Notes under the pieces: model-generated | What the model was told of the DNA's origin: nothing | Databases searched by the model: none | Seen by the model: the letters and a program-made list of their open reading frames with translations, nothing else | Part shown: one piece after another, positions 21,803-28,959 of the stretch | Layout: each line of letters starts with the position of its first letter | How positions within the stretch are numbered: position 1 is the stretch's first letter | From: a virus | Length of the DNA stretch: 29,270 nt | Strand: one strand, 5' to 3' | IMG/VR virus record: IMGVR_UViG_3300018465_000012 | Location: 1 to 29,270 of that record | Made by a program: the position numbers and the translations under genes

Positions 21803-22192
21803 GTGGGTTCCTACGGGACGTTCACCCAGAACGACGCGAGCGCGACCAGCCGAGCGATCGCGGTCTACAACGAGACCGACGGTGACCGCGTCCAGATCGT
21901 CCGGGAGCACTCCGCTACCGCCGTGACCCACGGGACGTGGACGCTGGCGACCACGGCAGCCACGGTTATCTCCGCCGACGCTCAGCGCGTCGGCGTGTGG
22001 ATCACCAACACGGGTGGCGCTCGGGTGTATATGCGGTTTGACACGACCGCGCCGACGTCCACGGTTCATCACTGGTACCTGGAGCCCGGGGAGCGATACG
22101 AGATGCCCTACTGGGGAACGGAGTTGGCCGTGGCGATGCTGGCCCAGAGCGCGAGCGGCGCGCTCACCTACGCTCTCGCGACGACGGCCTGA
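21803..22192 (+). CDS. Small all-beta virion-type protein, 129 aa
   Basis: GTG at 21803 follows AAAGGAGGA. The sequence shows alternating beta strands with a VGVWITNTGGARVYMRF motif and a C-terminal EPGERYEMPYWGTELAVAML segment, similar in style to small virion proteins that sit on fibres or capsids (strand, Gly turn, strand, Pro-Gly turn). It precedes the SGNH spike by 3 bases, so the two are probably assembled together. No precise family. Confidence 0.6.
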   Translation: MGSYGTFTQNDASATSRAIAVYNETDGDRVQIVREHSATAVTHGTWTLATTAATVISADAQRVGVWITNTGGARVYMRFDTTAPTSTVHHWYLEPGERYEMPYWGTELAVAMLAQSASGALTYALATTA

Positions 22193-22195
22193 GTC

Positions 22196-23932
22196 ATGCC
22201 TGTCTTCAGCCGGAAGAACATCGGTCGTCCCGACGTCTGGTACATCTGCTCTCACAGCTACTGCGACGGCAACGCGGGAGCGGTAGACCCGACCGGCCGT
22301 CTGGACAACATCTTCGCCCAGCGCTTCGACCTGGAGTTCACGAACGTCCGTCAGCTTTCGGTGGCCGGTAGCCGGCTCCTCGTGGAGGGCGCGAACCAGG
22401 GAGGGTGGGCCACCTTCTGGCGCATCACCTCCGGGCAGAAGTTCAGCAACCTCCGAGGCGCCCCGTACGTGGGCGAGGGCGGTGCGCTGCTAACGGTGTG
22501 GGGGATCAACGATCTGGGGTCACTCGGTGGCGCTACCACCCAGATTCGGGCTGCCTACGTCCACGCGACGCGGGCGATCATCTCGCGCTGGCGAGCGTCG
22601 TTCATCGCTGAGGACACGGCCGTGTCCGGCAAGCTCGTGCCGACCTACGGCGGCACGTGGACAGCGGAGTCCTCCCAACAGGACCGGGCCTCCGGCGGCA
22701 CGTGGAGGTATCACGCCACCACGGGCGGGACAGTGACGATCACCCTCCCGTCCGACTATGACGGCGAACCTGTCGTAATGTGCTTCATCGGTCGGATGGG
22801 CAACAACGGCGGCACGGTCACCTTCAGCGGCACAGCCGGCGTAACGGGCACGATCAGTACCAACGACATCATGCCAGCGGCCACGCTGACCAACTGCCCC
22901 GTGGTCAAGCGGGTCACGAACCTGACGTCCGCTAATGCGGGGCAGACGATCATCGCGACCGTCACCGCGAACTCGGGGCTGGTCTACTACGACTGTTCCT
23001 GGCTGGAGGCGAAGTCCCCTCCGCCGGTCATCTGGGCGAACATCGCGCGTCTGCCGAACGCCGGCTATACCGCGTCCTACCCGTCGTGGACCGCGCAGAC
23101 CGGTTCACACGACTCGGACGTCAACGCCGTCAACGCCGACGTGGCTTCGATGATCGGCAGCGAATTCGATGGCATGGTTCAGATAGCGGACATCGACAAC
23201 AAGCTAGGTCCGAAGACCGCCAGTCTCTTCTGGGACAACCTTCACCCCAATGAGCGCGGCGCGGCGATGTGCGCCGACGCGGTTGAGGAAGCCGTTGAGC
23301 GGCTGACTCCATCGGGGCTGTATGGTCTTGCCGGCCAGATGAGCGTTCCCGCTCAGAAGTCAGCGGCACTGCGCATCCCATCGCGAGCGGGATTCTGGTA
23401 CGCACCCGAGCACGCGGCGCGAACCACCTACACGGCCGTGGCGGGGCACATGTTCGCCTACCCCTTCTACATCACCGAATCCCGAACGAGCTGGACCAAC
23501 TGGGGCGTGGAGGTTACCACCGCGTCCGCCACCACACCCGGAACGCTGCGTATTGGTCTCTACCGGGACACGAACTATCAGGGCTATCCCGATGTCAACC
23601 TCCAGGAATTGACCGTCTCTGGTGCGCTGTCGGTTGGCACCACCACGGGGTCGAAGACCGTCAATGCGGGCGGCTACATCTGGCGCCCGAACCCGGGCCT
23701 CTACTGGCTGGTCATCAAGATCGAGACGATCGGCTCGGCCACCAACGTCTACTCGGCGATGACCGGTCCGAACCGGTGGATTCCTTCGCCCACTACGGGC
23801 GGTCTGTTCAACCCCGGTAACTACATCGGCTACCAGCTCACCGGCCAGGCTGCTGGCGCCCTGCCCACCACGTACCCGACGGGAGCCACCCAGGTGTCCA
23901 CTGGTCCCGCCGTGATGATGCTGCGTGGCTAA
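22196..23932 (+). CDS. SGNH/GDSL-hydrolase-like spike protein, 578 aa
   Basis: The sequence fits an SGNH hydrolase with a divergent block I: VWYICSHSYCDGNAG has Ser21 where GDS-L usually has its Ser. Block II is VAGS (Gly58), block III is GIND (Asn105) and block V is WDNLHPNERG (Asp347, His350). A beta-rich domain of about 130 residues (about 145-275) is inserted between blocks III and V and could bind glycans. Residues 380-578 form another beta domain, likely for receptor binding or trimerisation. Phage SGNH spikes deacetylate or de-esterify surface glycans. ATG at 22196 is 3 bases after the previous stop. Whether the unusual block I is active needs testing. Confidence 0.75.
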   Translation: MPVFSRKNIGRPDVWYICSHSYCDGNAGAVDPTGRLDNIFAQRFDLEFTNVRQLSVAGSRLLVEGANQGGWATFWRITSGQKFSNLRGAPYVGEGGALLTVWGINDLGSLGGATTQIRAAYVHATRAIISRWRASFIAEDTAVSGKLVPTYGGTWTAESSQQDRASGGTWRYHATTGGTVTITLPSDYDGEPVVMCFIGRMGNNGGTVTFSGTAGVTGTISTNDIMPAATLTNCPVVKRVTNLTSANAGQTIIATVTANSGLVYYDCSWLEAKSPPPVIWANIARLPNAGYTASYPSWTAQTGSHDSDVNAVNADVASMIGSEFDGMVQIADIDNKLGPKTASLFWDNLHPNERGAAMCADAVEEAVERLTPSGLYGLAGQMSVPAQKSAALRIPSRAGFWYAPEHAARTTYTAVAGHMFAYPFYITESRTSWTNWGVEVTTASATTPGTLRIGLYRDTNYQGYPDVNLQELTVSGALSVGTTTGSKTVNAGGYIWRPNPGLYWLVIKIETIGSATNVYSAMTGPNRWIPSPTTGGLFNPGNYIGYQLTGQAAGALPTTYPTGATQVSTGPAVMMLRG

Positions 23933-23965
23933 CTTCCGGCTAGCTGTCGGCTAACTAGCCGGAAG
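23933..23965. terminator. Perfect 11-bp inverted repeat, probable terminator next to an RBS
   Basis: CTTCCGGCTAG (23933-23943) pairs with CTAGCCGGAAG (23955-23965) around an 11-base loop. It starts immediately after the SGNH stop codon and abuts the GGGAGGTGA ribosome-binding site of the repeat protein, so it could either terminate transcription or tune translation of that gene. Confidence 0.6.
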
Positions 23966-23977
23966 GGAGGTGACCAG

Positions 23978-25447
23978 TTGCCGGTCATCCTGATTCCCCG
24001 CCAGGCCGCGACCGGGAGCACCTCCCAGTCGGTGGCCGGGTCGGTGGCGCCCACGGGTGCGCTCACCAAACGGGTGATCCGATCCGTCGCCGGATCTGTC
24101 GCCCCCACCGGGGCCGAGACCGAACGAACCTCTCGGGTCCTGGCCGGCTCGGTCACGCCGACCGGCGCCATCGTCAAGCGGACGAACCGCGCGGTGGCCG
24201 GCGTGGTCGTCCCGTCGGGAGCACTGGCCAGAGCTTGGTCTACCAGCCGGGGGCTTTCGGGTGCGATAGCTCCCGCTGGAGCCACCACTCGTTCTACCGA
24301 GAAATCTCTTCTCGGTAGCGTTGCCCCAGGAGGCGCGCTAAGTCGTCAACCACGGAAGCCAGCATCAGCTTCGATAGCTCCGACCGGATCTCTGGGATCA
24401 GCGCGGGGGATCTTCCGCCAGGTGGCTGGCTCGGTGACTCCTGGTGGCTCATTCGCCAAGCGAACCGCGCGCGCCCTCCCCGGCGCCACCGTGCCGACGG
24501 GTGCGACGACCAAGACGGCCGCGCGGGCGCTGAGTGGGGCGCTGGCGCCCTCGTCCACTCTCCAGGGGGTTAGGGCCGCCCTTCGGTCTCTTGCTGGCTC
24601 TGTGACCCCCACAGGCGGTTTGTCGCGTCAGGCACGACACCCGGTCGGGGGACCGATCACCCCCGGCGGGTCACTGGCCCGCCAGGCGGTACGAAGCTTG
24701 GCCGGCTCGATTACACCGACGTCGGCTCTGGGCACACTGAAGGCCGCACTCCGATCGCTCTCCGGTGGGGTCAGCCCCACGGGTGCCGTCGCGCGACGCA
24801 CCGGTCGAACAGGTTCAGGCTCGGTTCAACCTTCGAGCGTCACACTCAAGCGAACGGCTCGAACCTTGAACGGCGGCGTCACCCCACCAGGGTCGCTGCT
24901 GCGCCAGGCTGTCCGGTCTCTTCTCGGTGCGATCATGCCGACCGCCACCAGCACGGGTGAGAAGCTCTCCGGCGGTCCTACCCTCAAGTCGGTGGATGGT
25001 GCGATCACCCCACTGGGTGCGAGCACGCGCCGCACCGTTCGTCCCTTGGCCGGAATGGTCCAGCCGTCCAGCGCGACCAGCCGCGCCGCCGCGCACAACC
25101 TTGCCGGGGGCTCCACCCCGGCGGGTTCCCTCGCGGCCTCGCGCGTGGTTCTTCGTACGCTCTCGGGCGGGGTCACGCCAGGTGGGGTTGCCCGCCGAGC
25201 GTCCGCCATGTCGGTGGCCGGGTCGCTCGCGACGGGGGGTGCCCTGGCCCGCCTGGTTCGCCGCGCTCTCGCTGGCGGCACCACTCCCGCCGGAGGCGTC
25301 GCGTTCCAGGACGCGAGTGCGAAGCCCTCCGCCACGTTGGTGAGCGATGATGAGCTATCGGCGTTCCTGTCGTCTAATGAGGCCAGGGGGGTGGCGCTGG
25401 TGTCTGGCGTGACCAGGACCTCCGGACCAGTAGGGAGTAAGCCGTGA
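23978..25447 (+). CDS. Repeat protein of 23 units of 18-20 residues, 489 aa
   Basis: Residues 18-447 are 23 contiguous repeats with the consensus xLAGSVTPTGALxRxxxR. Seventeen units are 18 residues long, five are 20 (units 4, 7, 10, 13, 20) and one is 24 (unit 17), so the longer units recur almost every third repeat. Conserved Gly, Pro and Gly-Ala at fixed positions suggest a solenoid or extended fibre; basic residues end most units. A 17-residue N-terminus and a 42-residue tail (with DDELSAFLSSNEARG) are non-repetitive. TTG at 23978 follows GGGAGGTGA with 7-base spacing. The stop overlaps the connector gene (GTGA). It is probably a structural fibre, but no homolog is known to me with certainty. 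Confidence 0.85.
   Translation: MPVILIPRQAATGSTSQSVAGSVAPTGALTKRVIRSVAGSVAPTGAETERTSRVLAGSVTPTGAIVKRTNRAVAGVVVPSGALARAWSTSRGLSGAIAPAGATTRSTEKSLLGSVAPGGALSRQPRKPASASIAPTGSLGSARGIFRQVAGSVTPGGSFAKRTARALPGATVPTGATTKTAARALSGALAPSSTLQGVRAALRSLAGSVTPTGGLSRQARHPVGGPITPGGSLARQAVRSLAGSITPTSALGTLKAALRSLSGGVSPTGAVARRTGRTGSGSVQPSSVTLKRTARTLNGGVTPPGSLLRQAVRSLLGAIMPTATSTGEKLSGGPTLKSVDGAITPLGASTRRTVRPLAGMVQPSSATSRAAAHNLAGGSTPAGSLAASRVVLRTLSGGVTPGGVARRASAMSVAGSLATGGALARLVRRALAGGTTPAGGVAFQDASAKPSATLVSDDELSAFLSSNEARGVALVSGVTRTSGPVGSKP
24029..25318 (+). repeat. Array of 23 protein-coding repeats (54-72 bp units)
   Basis: The 1290 bases encode units of 54 bp (17), 60 bp (5) and 72 bp (1) with no extra residues between units. 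Nucleotide similarity between units is lower than the protein pattern, so the duplications are old or have been diversified by selection on codons. Confidence 0.85.
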
Positions 25448-26271
25448 GCTACGTCGTGGGGCAACAGGCTCAACTCTCCACCACCGTGCAGGTCGACGGG
25501 GTCCCGACCAACGCCACGATGGCCCTCGTGGTGACCAAGCCAGACGGTACCTCCGTGTCCCCGACGATCGGCACGACCGGCACCGGCCAGTACGAGGCTC
25601 TCGTCACCGTGGACCAGCCGAGCGTCTGGACCTACGTCTGGACCTCCTCCGGTGCGGCGGTGGGTAGCGACCGGGGCTCGTTCTACGTTCGGGCTTCAGG
25701 TGCGCGGATCATCTCGCTGCGGGAACTGAAGCAGCACCTGAACAAGGATCTCGACAGCACCGAGGACGATGAGGAACTGGCCAACTTCATCGACGCGGCG
25801 CAAGACATGATCGTGGCCGAGTACGGCCCGATCCTGCCGACCATCTACAGCGAGGTTCACGCCGGCTGGGATCACGTCATCCTGTTGAATCATCGGCCCG
25901 TCCTGTCGATTACCAGCGTGTCAGAAAGTTTTGACAGTGGAGCGCCCATCCCCGTCTCGGGGTCCGGATACGACTTGGACAAGCCCACGGGTCTCCTGCG
26001 TCGTTTCAGTGCCCCTGGCGTGCCCGCTCTCTGGGCGGGCGCCTACCAGGGCGTACAGGTGGTCTACGTCGCCGGACAGGACCCCGTGAGTCAGAAGGTG
26101 CGCCTTGCGGCCATGGAGCTGGCGGCGCATCTGTGGCGCAATACCCAGGTGGGGCGAGCGCGGCGCACCCGGGCGGGGGCTGAGGACGAGGGGGCGGCCG
26201 TGGGTCTGGGCTACTCGATGCCGTACCGGGTGCGTGAGCTTCTCGGGCGCAAAAAGGGTTGGGTGCTCTGA
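25444..26271 (+). CDS. Head-tail connector (gp6-like) with N-terminal Ig-like domain, 275 aa
   Basis: Residues 1-85 form a beta-sandwich-like domain (GQQAQLSTTVQVDGVPTNA, then strands ending in GSFYVRA). From about 89 follows the connector region: ISLRELKQHLNK, DDEELANFIDAAQDMI and a helical C-terminus with VRLAAMELAAHLWR. This is the HK97-gp6/SPP1-gp15 adaptor pattern, which attaches under the portal. The extra N-terminal domain is unusual for this family and may be a fusion with a decoration-type domain. GTG at 25444 overlaps the repeat gene (GTGA). Confidence 0.8.
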   Translation: MSYVVGQQAQLSTTVQVDGVPTNATMALVVTKPDGTSVSPTIGTTGTGQYEALVTVDQPSVWTYVWTSSGAAVGSDRGSFYVRASGARIISLRELKQHLNKDLDSTEDDEELANFIDAAQDMIVAEYGPILPTIYSEVHAGWDHVILLNHRPVLSITSVSESFDSGAPIPVSGSGYDLDKPTGLLRRFSAPGVPALWAGAYQGVQVVYVAGQDPVSQKVRLAAMELAAHLWRNTQVGRARRTRAGAEDEGAAVGLGYSMPYRVRELLGRKKGWVL

Positions 26272-26738
26272 TGGCCGAGACGCTGGTTCCCACCGTGGTC
26301 GACTATCTCGTGGACACCTTCACCGCTGCCGTGCCAGCGAAGGTGAAGGTGTTCGACGGGCCACCCCCCACGAGTGATGTGCCCAATGACTTCGTCGCTG
26401 TCGCCTACGCCGAAGATGAGGAGGCGTCTGCCGTGGACGGGGAGGCGGTGTTGTCGACGCTCGGCAACAACTGGTACACGGAAACCTTCACGGTGCGATG
26501 CCAGATCAACTCGTTCACCGGGGATGACGACCTTCGCCCCCGACGGGCCAGGGTCGCCCAGATCTACAACACGCTGGTGGCGCTCGTGCGGACCGACCGG
26601 TCACTGGGCGGGCTGGTCAAGCCCCCCGGTCTGGCGCAGATATCCGGGTTCGCATGGCGCCAGGATCCCTACGAGGATGGGGCCGCCGTCTCTGCCGTCT
26701 TTGACGTACAGGTGACCGGCGCGCTTCTGGCCGGCTGA
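26271..26738 (+). CDS. Tail terminator-like protein, 155 aa
   Basis: The sequence has the alpha/beta pattern of phage tail terminators: helix 1 (LVPTVVDYLVDTFTAAV), VFDGPPP, strands including DFVAVAY, WYTETFTVRCQINSFTG, a helix with ARVAQIYNTLVALVR and a final strand VFDVQVTGAL. Tail terminators cap the tail tube and join it to the connector. ATG at 26271 overlaps the previous stop (TGATG). Gene order directly after the connector supports the call. Confidence 0.75.
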   Translation: MAETLVPTVVDYLVDTFTAAVPAKVKVFDGPPPTSDVPNDFVAVAYAEDEEASAVDGEAVLSTLGNNWYTETFTVRCQINSFTGDDDLRPRRARVAQIYNTLVALVRTDRSLGGLVKPPGLAQISGFAWRQDPYEDGAAVSAVFDVQVTGALLAG

Positions 26739-26742
26739 TTCC

Positions 26743-27228
26743 ATGCCTCCCCCCGACGTCACTCCCGTCCCGGCCACCGACCCGGCGAAGCTCGCCCCCA
26801 AGGCGACCACCGCGACCGGCGACCTGGCGGCACGGATCAAGCCCAAGCAACTCAGCGAGAAGCGCGCGGGCAAGCCCCTGCGCAAAGCCCCGAAGTGGGC
26901 CGTGTCGGTGACGGTCAACCAGGCGGAGTTGGACGCGCTCCTTCGGCGTCGACAAAGCCCCACCGGACGACTACTGCTCTCGCAAGCACGGCGGGCGTTG
27001 GCGGCCATCAGGCCCCTGGCGCCCGTATCCACCAAAGGCAGTCACGGGCGCAAGCCGGGCTATCTTCGGTCAAACATCGTCGCGTACCTGGGGGAAGACA
27101 CCTCTGGGCTTTACGCTGACGTGGTAACTCGGGCCAGGGCCAAGGGATCAACCCGGAGTTACTACGGCCGCATCCAGAATCAGCGCGGTCGGTACCTACA
27201 GCGGGGGCTCAAGAGCGTCGGAGGGTAA
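26743..27228 (+). CDS. HK97-gp10-like neck/tail completion protein, 161 aa
   Basis: After a Pro/Ala/Lys-rich N-terminus (1-60) the C-terminal part has the pattern KPGYLRSNIVAYLGE, LYADVVTRARAKGS and YYGRIQNQRGRYLQRGL, which matches the strand-turn-strand plus helix of HK97-gp10-like proteins that join tail to head. The basic N-terminus is an extension relative to the core family. ATG at 26743 is 4 bases downstream of the previous stop. Confidence 0.75.
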   Translation: MPPPDVTPVPATDPAKLAPKATTATGDLAARIKPKQLSEKRAGKPLRKAPKWAVSVTVNQAELDALLRRRQSPTGRLLLSQARRALAAIRPLAPVSTKGSHGRKPGYLRSNIVAYLGEDTSGLYADVVTRARAKGSTRSYYGRIQNQRGRYLQRGLKSVGG

Positions 27229-27234
27229 CCCGCG

Positions 27235-27552
27235 ATGACGGATCCCATTTCGGCTGAGCGCGCAGCCCTGGAGCGCAGAGCCGAACAGTTGGAGGAGTAC
27301 GGCCAGTTCGAGGCAGTGACCCCGATCTACCACGGCACCGCCATGGCATACGACACGGGGCACCCCGTTCCGGTCAGCAACGTCGAACTCTACGGGTACG
27401 AGAAGAACGGTCTCGTGCGCCGTGTCGCCAGCAAGTCGAAGGCCCGATCGGGCGCCCAAGAGACCACGGCCGAGGAAGCTCCCCCGACGCCGGAAGACGA
27501 CGCCTCCCGTCCCAACACGGGTAGCGCCACCTCCCGGACGAAGAGGAGCTAG
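27235..27552 (+). CDS. Small neck/tail-region hypothetical protein, 105 aa
   Basis: The N-terminal half has a helix (ERAALERRAEQLEEYG) and short strands (PIYHGTAMAYDTG, SNVELYGYEKNG). The C-terminal third is a disordered Ala/Thr/Glu/Ser tail. ATG at 27235 lies 6 bases after the previous stop. Small proteins of this size are common between gp10-like and major tail genes in actinophages; the role is not known. Confidence 0.65.
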   Translation: MTDPISAERAALERRAEQLEEYGQFEAVTPIYHGTAMAYDTGHPVPVSNVELYGYEKNGLVRRVASKSKARSGAQETTAEEAPPTPEDDASRPNTGSATSRTKRS

Positions 27553-27554
27553 GC

Positions 27555-28133
27555 ATGCCCACCACCGCCGTCCCGAACATCCTTCAGGATCCGGGCTACC
27601 TGTTCTGGGCTCCGCTCGGTTCGTCCGAGCCGACCAACACCGTCGTGGGCTCGAAGTTCACCGACTCCTGGCCAGTGGCGTGGTTGTCGCTCGGCGCCAC
27701 CGAGGACGGGTCGGAGTTCAGCTTCGAGACCTCCGTCGAGGCCGTTCGCGTCGCCGAGTTCTTCGACCCGATCAAGTGGTCCACCACCGACCGGTCTGGC
27801 TCGATCGCGTTCAACCTGGCGGACTGGACCCTGACCAACTTCAAGCGGGCCATGAACGGTGGAACGCTCACCGTGGTCTCGGGTACGGGCGCCACCACGC
27901 TGAACTCCTACACTCCGCCCTCTCCCGGGGCCGAAGTCCGATCGATGATCGGGTGGGAGGCGCTGGACGGAACGGTGCGCATCATCATGTACCAGACCAT
28001 CAACTCTGGCACGGTCGCCTCAGCGTTCAAGAAGGCACCGGGCTATGCGGTGATCCCTTGCACGTTCAACTTCGAGGTTCCCGCTGCCGGCTCACCGTTC
28101 AAGATGTACACCGCCGGTACCGCTCGGGGTTAA
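27555..28133 (+). CDS. Major tail protein, 192 aa
   Basis: This subunit would polymerise into the tail tube. The beta-rich sequence shows the family pattern: N-terminal DPGYLFWAPLGSSEPT, central EDGSEFSFETSVEAVRVAEF, and C-terminal GYAVIPCTFNFEVP. Size and place just before the tail-assembly chaperones match. ATG at 27555 is 2 bases after the previous stop. Strong codon bias agrees with high expression. Confidence 0.85.
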   Translation: MPTTAVPNILQDPGYLFWAPLGSSEPTNTVVGSKFTDSWPVAWLSLGATEDGSEFSFETSVEAVRVAEFFDPIKWSTTDRSGSIAFNLADWTLTNFKRAMNGGTLTVVSGTGATTLNSYTPPSPGAEVRSMIGWEALDGTVRIIMYQTINSGTVASAFKKAPGYAVIPCTFNFEVPAAGSPFKMYTAGTARG

Positions 28134-28166
28134 GTCCTCACCAACGACAAGGAGGGCTGAGGCCCG

Positions 28167-28721
28167 ATGGCACGCATCGCGACGTTCGGCAACGACGAAC
28201 CGACACCCGAAGTGGAGGTGGACACCTTCGAGTGGTACGGCGAGGAGATCCGACTCAACCCCGAGTTCTCCGAGTTGGACTACCTGGATTACATGGAGGA
28301 GGCGTCCACCGTCGATGAGCGCAACCCTCGCGCCGTCACTCTCACCAAGCACCTGCTTCGTTGCCAGATCCACCCGGAGGACTTCGAGCGGTTCTGGCAG
28401 ACCACGAAGCGAAAGGTCCCGGCGGGGCAACAGCTCAGGGTCATGATGGAGGCCTCCGCTCAGATCATCACGGTGGTGACTGGACGCCCTACCGGGCAGC
28501 CCAGCGCCTCCTCTGCTGGGCCGCCCGCAACCGTCAGCTCATTGAGGGCCGAATCCTCCTTGCCGGTGGGCCTGCCACCGGAAGCGGAACAGGACCTGAT
28601 TTCCCTTCGGGATCAGCGCTTCGCTCGACTCATGGCGGAGAACGCCACGGGGCGTCCGGACATCGGCCAGGTGCTCCTCCGTCGAGCCGAAGTTCGATCA
28701 GGGGAGCAACACGCGGGATGA
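28167..28721 (+). CDS. Tail-assembly chaperone (gpG-like), 184 aa
   Basis: This protein guides the tape measure during tail assembly. The N-terminal domain with DTFEWYGEEIRLNPEFSELDYL and the HPEDFERFWQTT segment is typical; a VTGRPTGQPSASSAG linker and a C-terminal helix (LRDQRFARLMAENATGRPD) follow. ATG at 28167 follows the GGAGGGCTGAG element (28151). The stop overlaps the next gene (ATGA). In many siphophages a frameshifted longer product is made from this gene; here the second frame has its own ATG. Confidence 0.82.
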   Translation: MARIATFGNDEPTPEVEVDTFEWYGEEIRLNPEFSELDYLDYMEEASTVDERNPRAVTLTKHLLRCQIHPEDFERFWQTTKRKVPAGQQLRVMMEASAQIITVVTGRPTGQPSASSAGPPATVSSLRAESSLPVGLPPEAEQDLISLRDQRFARLMAENATGRPDIGQVLLRRAEVRSGEQHAG

Positions 28722-28954
28722 CCGTAAGCCAGGTCTGCGACCTGGCTTACGTCCTCATGCGGGAGGACATCGTGGCCCAGGTCCAGGCGGTCCGTCTGGC
28801 CTGGGCGATGAGCGGCGATCAGAAGGCCACCATGCCGACGCTGTCGGACGCGGTGGAGGCTCTGGACAAGGCACTGGAGCATGACGCAACAGCCGGGCTG
28901 ACGGCATCAGAGCTTGATCTACGCGAGTACTTGGGGGTACTGGGAGCGAGGTAA
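28718..28954 (+). CDS. Second tail-assembly chaperone/tape-measure-associated protein, 78 aa
   Basis: ATG at 28718 overlaps the stop of the chaperone (ATGA), in the -1 frame, and the sequence starts MTVSQVCDLAYVLMREDI, a pattern seen in small proteins between the chaperone and tape measure genes. It could be translated by coupling or as the extension of a -1 frameshift product (gpGT-like). The frame is open upstream to 28361, but most of that upstream stretch does not look coding in this frame. A perfect hairpin (28724-28750) lies within its first codons. Confidence 0.75.
   Translation: MTVSQVCDLAYVLMREDIVAQVQAVRLAWAMSGDQKATMPTLSDAVEALDKALEHDATAGLTASELDLREYLGVLGAR
28724..28750. promoter_or_regulatory. 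Perfect 11-bp hairpin at the chaperone junction
   Basis: GTAAGCCAGGT (28724-28734) pairs with ACCTGGCTTAC (28740-28750) around a 5-base loop (CTGCG), inside codons 3-11 of the second chaperone gene. It starts 3 bases after the upstream stop codon and 5 bases after GCGGGA. Position and stability suggest a role in coupling or -1 frameshifting. Confidence 0.55.
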
Positions 28955-28959
28955 GCGGA

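Noticed and set aside
24029-25318. CRISPR or tandem DNA repeat array
   Set aside because: The periodicity is at protein level in one open frame; units are not identical at DNA level and there are no spacers.
28361-28717. Upstream extension of the second tail chaperone frame as a long separate gene
   Set aside because: Most of this stretch overlaps the well-supported first chaperone and looks non-coding in this frame; only a short piece (about 28480-28570) has plausible codons. The ATG at 28718 with ATGA overlap is the simpler start.
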